This document shows positions 60,453 to 64,000 of a stretch of 64,000 nt of DNA, in pieces. The notes beneath the pieces were generated by a model. That model saw only the letters and a list, made by a program, of their open reading frames with translations, did no database searches and was not told the origin of the DNA. The stretch is from DATBGS01 sp036557885 (lineage in GTDB: Bacteria > Chloroflexota > Ktedonobacteria > Ktedonobacterales > DATBGS01). The stretch lies in NCBI GenBank assembly GCA_036557885.1, contig DATBGS010000145.1, forward strand, positions 45,840-109,839, in the 5' to 3' direction. The position numbers and the translations under genes are program-made. Each line of letters opens with the position of its first letter. Position 1 is the first letter of the stretch.

Positions 60453-63071
60453 TACCGGCGTCTTGTGCTCAAATGCCAACTGATCGCCCCCTGGCGAGAC
60501 ATTCACTACGATCGTCTCGCCATCCTGGAAAGCGCCCTGAAGCAGCAGCCGCGAGAGCGGGTTTTCCAGTTCGCGCTGGATGGTGCGCTTGAGCGGACGC
60601 GCCCCAAATACCGGGTCGTAGCCCTCGCGCGCCAGCAAGTCTTGCGCTGCCTCGCTCAATTCCAGGGTGATGTGGCGCTTTTCCAGCCGCTTTTGCAGGC
60701 TCTGCAACTGCACCGCCACAATCTGCTTGATCTGCTCCTGGCCCAGTGGGTGAAACACAATCACTTCGTCAATGCGGTTGATAAACTCCGGGCGGAAGTG
60801 TTCGCGCAGGCGTTCGCGCACCTCTTTGGCAATCTCATCTTCCTCCAGGCCGTCCAGTTCGTGTAGCCACTGGTTGCCCAGGTTGCTCGTCATGATGACG
60901 ACGGTGTTCTTGAAATCCACCGTGCGGCCCTGCCCATCCGTCAGGCGACCATCGTCCAGCAGTTGCAGCAGCACATTAAAGACATCGGTGTGCGCTTTCT
61001 CAATCTCGTCAAAGAGCACCACGCTGTACGGGCGGCGGCGCACCGCCTCGGTGAGTTGCCCGCCCTCGTCGTAGCCCACATAGCCCGGAGGCGCGCCGAT
61101 CAGACGGCTGACAGTGTGCTTCTCCATATATTCGGACATATCAACGCGCACCATCGCCTGCTCGTCGTCAAAGAGGAATTCGGCCAGGGCGCGGGCCAGT
61201 TCGGTCTTGCCCACGCCGGTTGGCCCCAGGAAGATAAAGCTGCCCAGCGGACGATGGGGGTCTTGCAGGCCCGCCCGCGAGCGGCGCACCGCGTCGGAGA
61301 TAATCGCAATCGCCTCGTCCTGCCCAATCACGCGCTGGCGCAGCCGCTCCTCCATCTTGAGTAGCTTTTGCACTTCGCCCTCCAGCATGCGGCTTACCGG
61401 AATGCCTGTCCAGCGCGCCACAATCTCGGCAATCTCCTCGGCTGTCACCTCTTCTTTGAGCATACGCCTGCTCTGCTGAAGCTCGTCCAGCTTGGCCTTG
61501 GCGCCCTCAAGCTGGCGCTCCAGATTGGTGACGACGTTCTTTTTCTCCAGATGCGCGGCCCAGGCTTCGGGCGTGTTGCGCTCCTGGGCAGAGCGGAAGG
61601 CGCGCTCCAGGTCCATCTGCGCGTGGTCCAGGTGCTCGTTGAGCGCGCGAATCTGCGCAATGGGCGCCTGCTCATTTTCCAGATGCATCTGAATGGCGCG
61701 CTGCTGCTCGCGCAGGTTGTTGAGTTCCTGCTGCACGCGCGCCAGCCGCTCCAGGCTGGCCGCGTCGTTTTTGCCCTGCAATTCCTGCTGCTCGCCCACC
61801 AGCAGGCCGATCTTGCGCTCCACGTCGGCCAGTTCCACCGGCTTGCTATCCAGGGAGACGCGCAGCCGACTGGCCGCCTCGTCAATCAAGTCAATCGCCT
61901 TATCTGGCAAGAAACGATCAGTAATATAGCGGTGCGAAAGCTCTGCCGCCGCGACCAGCGCCTCATCGGTGATACGAATGCCGTGATGCACCTCGTATTT
62001 GATGCGCAGGCCGCGCAAAATCTCGATGGTCTGCTCAACGGTTGGCTCGCCTACGTAGATGGGCTGGAAGCGCCGCTCCAGCGCGGCATCCTTTTCAATA
62101 TATTTGCGGTACTCGTCCAGCGTCGAGGCGCCAATGCAGTGCAATTCGCCGCGTGCCAGCATGGGCTTGAGCATATTGGAGGCGTCCATCGCGCCTTCTG
62201 CCGCGCCCGCGCCCACGACGGTATGCAGTTCGTCAATGAAGAGGATGATCTGCCCCTGGGAGTTGGTCACTTCTTTGAGCACGGCCTTGAGCCGGTCCTC
62301 AAACTCGCCGCGATACTTGGCGCCCGCCACCAACGCGCCCAGGTCCAGCGAGACGACGCGATGACCAAGCAGCGTGGTGGGCACGTCTTTATTGACGATG
62401 CGGTTTGCCAGCCCCTCGGCAATGGCGGTCTTGCCCACGCCGGGTTCGCCAATCAGCACCGGGTTATTTTTGGTGCGGCGGCTGAGCACCTGGATCACGC
62501 GCCGAATCTCCTCATCGCGTCCGATCACCGGGTCCAGCTTGCCCTGCTCGGCCAGTTCGGTCAGGTCGCGCCCATATTTTTCCAGCGCCTGATACCTGCC
62601 CTCCGGGTTCTGATCGGTGACACGCTGCGCGCCGCGTATCTGGTTGAGCGCTTTGCGCGTGTTTTCCAGCGTTGCCCCGGCGGAGCGCAGCAGGCGCGGG
62701 GCCGCGCCATCGCGCAGTTCCTCCAACGCCAGCAGCAGATGCTCGGTGCTGAGGTACTCGTCCTTAAACTGGTCGGCCTGCCGCCAGGCGCCCTCGATAG
62801 CCAGGCGCAGGCGCGATGCAACCGTTGGCTCCAGCCCACCGTAGACTTTAGGGAGACGCTCCAGTTCAGCCATGACCTGCGTGCGCAGCCTGGCCGGATT
62901 GCCGCCTACTTTAGTGATGATGGCCGGGACAATGCCGCCATCTTGCTCTAGCAGCGCCGCCAGCAAATGCTCGGCATCCATCTGGGGGTGGTTCAATTCC
63001 TGGGCAAGCTCTTGCGCCCGGCCCAGCGCTTCGCGGGCTTTCTCGGTAAAGCGGTCTATCTTCATGGACAT
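60438..63071 (-). CDS. clpB: ClpB disaggregase (Hsp100)
   Basis: 877 residues from MSMKIDRFTEKAREALG (AAGGAGGG eight bases before this ATG, which decides against the next Met). Clp N domain at 1-145; AAA+ 1 with GEPGVGKTA; the coiled M domain about 400-530 with HLDHAQMDLERAF; AAA+ 2 with GPTGVGKTE and VVLFDEIEKAH. It extracts and refolds aggregated proteins with DnaK. A strong heat-shock type operator region lies upstream. Confidence 0.95.
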   Translation of the reverse strand: MSMKIDRFTEKAREALGRAQELAQELNHPQMDAEHLLAALLEQDGGIVPAIITKVGGNPARLRTQVMAELERLPKVYGGLEPTVASRLRLAIEGAWRQADQFKDEYLSTEHLLLALEELRDGAAPRLLRSAGATLENTRKALNQIRGAQRVTDQNPEGRYQALEKYGRDLTELAEQGKLDPVIGRDEEIRRVIQVLSRRTKNNPVLIGEPGVGKTAIAEGLANRIVNKDVPTTLLGHRVVSLDLGALVAGAKYRGEFEDRLKAVLKEVTNSQGQIILFIDELHTVVGAGAAEGAMDASNMLKPMLARGELHCIGASTLDEYRKYIEKDAALERRFQPIYVGEPTVEQTIEILRGLRIKYEVHHGIRITDEALVAAAELSHRYITDRFLPDKAIDLIDEAASRLRVSLDSKPVELADVERKIGLLVGEQQELQGKNDAASLERLARVQQELNNLREQQRAIQMHLENEQAPIAQIRALNEHLDHAQMDLERAFRSAQERNTPEAWAAHLEKKNVVTNLERQLEGAKAKLDELQQSRRMLKEEVTAEEIAEIVARWTGIPVSRMLEGEVQKLLKMEERLRQRVIGQDEAIAIISDAVRRSRAGLQDPHRPLGSFIFLGPTGVGKTELARALAEFLFDDEQAMVRVDMSEYMEKHTVSRLIGAPPGYVGYDEGGQLTEAVRRRPYSVVLFDEIEKAHTDVFNVLLQLLDDGRLTDGQGRTVDFKNTVVIMTSNLGNQWLHELDGLEEDEIAKEVRERLREHFRPEFINRIDEVIVFHPLGQEQIKQIVAVQLQSLQKRLEKRHITLELSEAAQDLLAREGYDPVFGARPLKRTIQRELENPLSRLLLQGAFQDGETIVVNVSPGGDQLAFEHKTPVEAGS

Positions 63072-63162
63072 GAGTGCAGCCCTCCTTTGGGCAAGCGAGT
63101 GTTGGCTGTAGCACAGAGCCTGGCTCTGGAAAGATAGTTCAAGCCTTTTTGGGTAGTCTTTT

Positions 63163-63223
63163 TCAAGTATAACATACTTGATAGCGCTTTTGCAAGATAA
63201 CTTGATAGTAGCGCTATCAAGTT
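63163..63223 (-). promoter_or_regulatory. clpB promoter with HAIR (HspR)-like operators
   Basis: On the minus strand: -35 TTGCAA (63190-63195), 18-base spacer, -10 TATACT (63166-63171), about 95 bases upstream of the clpB ATG. Overlapping it are three symmetrical sites: CTTGATAG-N5-CTATCAAG at 63201-63221, which fits the 21-base HAIR spacing CTTGA-N11-TCAAG; a looser CTTGA...CAAG at 63177-63196; and the everted TCAAGTAT-AAC-ATACTTGA at 63163-63181. Binding of an HspR-type repressor (not encoded in the window) is inferred. Confidence 0.72.
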
Positions 63224-63307
63224 ATTCCCCATCTTTTCTTCGCCCCTTGTTTTCAGGGGACTCCCCGTCTGAATTTTTCGCTTCCGGCAATCTTGCTCCT
63301 AAAAGCC

Positions 63308-63336
63308 TTGACCTCAAGCATCCTGTATGTTATGAT
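63308..63336 (+). promoter_or_regulatory. Sigma-A type promoter with long leader
   Basis: TTGACC (63308-63313), 17-base spacer, TATGAT (63331-63336). The only downstream gene starts at 63653, giving a leader of about 310 bases that contains inverted repeats (CTCCGATGC at 63393-63401 with GCATCGGAG at 63457-63465). The stretch 63224-63652 holds no gene. Confidence 0.55.
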
Positions 63337-63652
63337 CATACTGGACCCCTGTTTTATAACTCCTGATTCACAGAACAGACCTGTTGGCCGAACTCCGATG
63401 CTGGTTTCGCACAAGCTGCGCCGCGCAAAACTTGTCGCTCGCTCTGTGCCCATTCTGCATCGGAGGACGTAGACGATACGCCCATCCTGGTTGCGCTGGT
63501 GGAACAGTGGTGCCTTGGCTGCGGCTGAGGCCACTTGACATTGCCAGGTTTTTCTCTCATCGCAATGGGGCGATGGGAGTGCGATAGCACCTGGGCTGAT
63601 CTGTCAAGAATGACAGGTCAACATTTGTGAAGCAGGAGGAAAATCGTCCTTT

Positions 63653-64000
63653 ATGAGTCCTCGTAACCGCTTTCTCGCTCTCATCGGCACCCTTGCGGTC
63701 GTCGCTGCGCTCACAGTGACCATCTCCGCATCCGGCGCAGCCCTGGCCGCGCCCGTCACCAGTAACGCTTCCCCTATGTCGTTTTCCCATGCCTGCGGCT
63801 CGGCTGGAGTCGGCTTTGCGCGCTGCTTTGCCATCCAGCGCACGGGTGGCGCTGGCGTCAATTTCCAGTCGTCAGCCGTTTCCCCCAATGTGACCAATTG
63901 CTCGCATCCGGCTAGCGGCTACACCCCCTGTGATCTCCAATCGGCGTACAAACTCCCCTCTTCAAGTGCTACCCCAACCGTTGCTATTGTAGATGCCTTT
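63653..64000 (+). CDS. Secreted peptidase, S53 sedolisin-like, N-terminal part
   Basis: The gene runs off the right edge; 116 residues are visible. AGGAGG lies upstream of the ATG. A signal peptide (RFLALIGTLAVVAALTVTISASGAALAAP) is followed by a Cys-containing segment and GYTPCDLQSAYKLPSSSATPTVAIVDAF, the usual start of the catalytic domain of S53/kumamolisin-like or related subtilase-fold peptidases. The catalytic residues lie outside the window, so S8 cannot be excluded. Confidence 0.7.
   Translation, partial: MSPRNRFLALIGTLAVVAALTVTISASGAALAAPVTSNASPMSFSHACGSAGVGFARCFAIQRTGGAGVNFQSSAVSPNVTNCSHPASGYTPCDLQSAYKLPSSSATPTVAIVDAF

Noticed and set aside
61368..62951. Long plus-strand open frame opposite clpB
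   Set aside because: Shadow of clpB; no ribosome site or protein family.

Overview
The window looks like chromosomal DNA of a soil-type Chloroflexota bacterium, most plausibly a Ktedonobacteria relative. This is inferred from gene content, not from a marker gene: several Hanks-type Ser/Thr kinases and FHA proteins, a Firmicutes-like dnaB-dnaD-dnaI replication set, a Geobacillus/Chloroflexus-type NirK, HAIR-like heat-shock operators, moderately high GC, and many GC-rich extragenic palindromes. I saw no rRNA, tRNA or CRISPR array.

Layout. 1-5120: putrescine/GABA catabolism (aminotransferase, aminobutyraldehyde dehydrogenase), a DUF1003 protein, a Ser/Thr kinase and a saccharopine-dehydrogenase-like enzyme. 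5.2-8.9 kb: a palindromic repeat element and small membrane, DinB and monooxygenase genes. 8.9-14.6 kb: a nitrite/nitric-oxide module (Crp/Fnr regulator, NnrS, hemerythrin, copper nitrite reductase, cupredoxin lipoprotein) interrupted by a decayed tnpB. 14.7-16.7 kb: a type II restriction-modification pair. 16.7-18.1 kb: a promoter, a structured RNA candidate and a gene of unknown family; the same arrangement recurs at 42.6-43.8 kb. 18-28 kb: MFS transporters, a kinase/pseudokinase pair, nitroreductases and an ECF sigma/anti-sigma pair. 28-33 kb: YihY protein, a higBA-type toxin-antitoxin coupled to an SHMT-like gene, DinB and DUF3052 proteins. 33.2-36.5 kb: an operon with an FHA-zinc-ribbon protein, an FHA-FHA-flavoprotein fusion and a membrane protein. 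36.8-42.4 kb: zwf, a hydrolase, a subtilase and small membrane proteins. 44-53 kb: a kinase, lon with hsp20, a DM13 protein, a dual-specificity-type phosphatase and selB. 53.4-56.3 kb: dnaB-dnaD-dnaI. 56.3-64 kb: a double-FHA membrane protein, an IS607-type remnant with intact tnpB, a transglutaminase-like protein, clpB under a HAIR/HspR-like operator, and the start of a secreted peptidase.

The most unusual items are: (i) two structured RNA candidates with near-consensus sigma-A promoters and covarying stems, each upstream of a member of one unknown protein family; in outline they resemble HEARO/omega RNAs, yet the downstream proteins are not IscB/IsrB; (ii) the FHA-FHA-flavoprotein operon; (iii) a family of mosaic palindromic MITE-like elements; (iv) an IS607 derivative whose TnpA kept only its DNA-binding domain.
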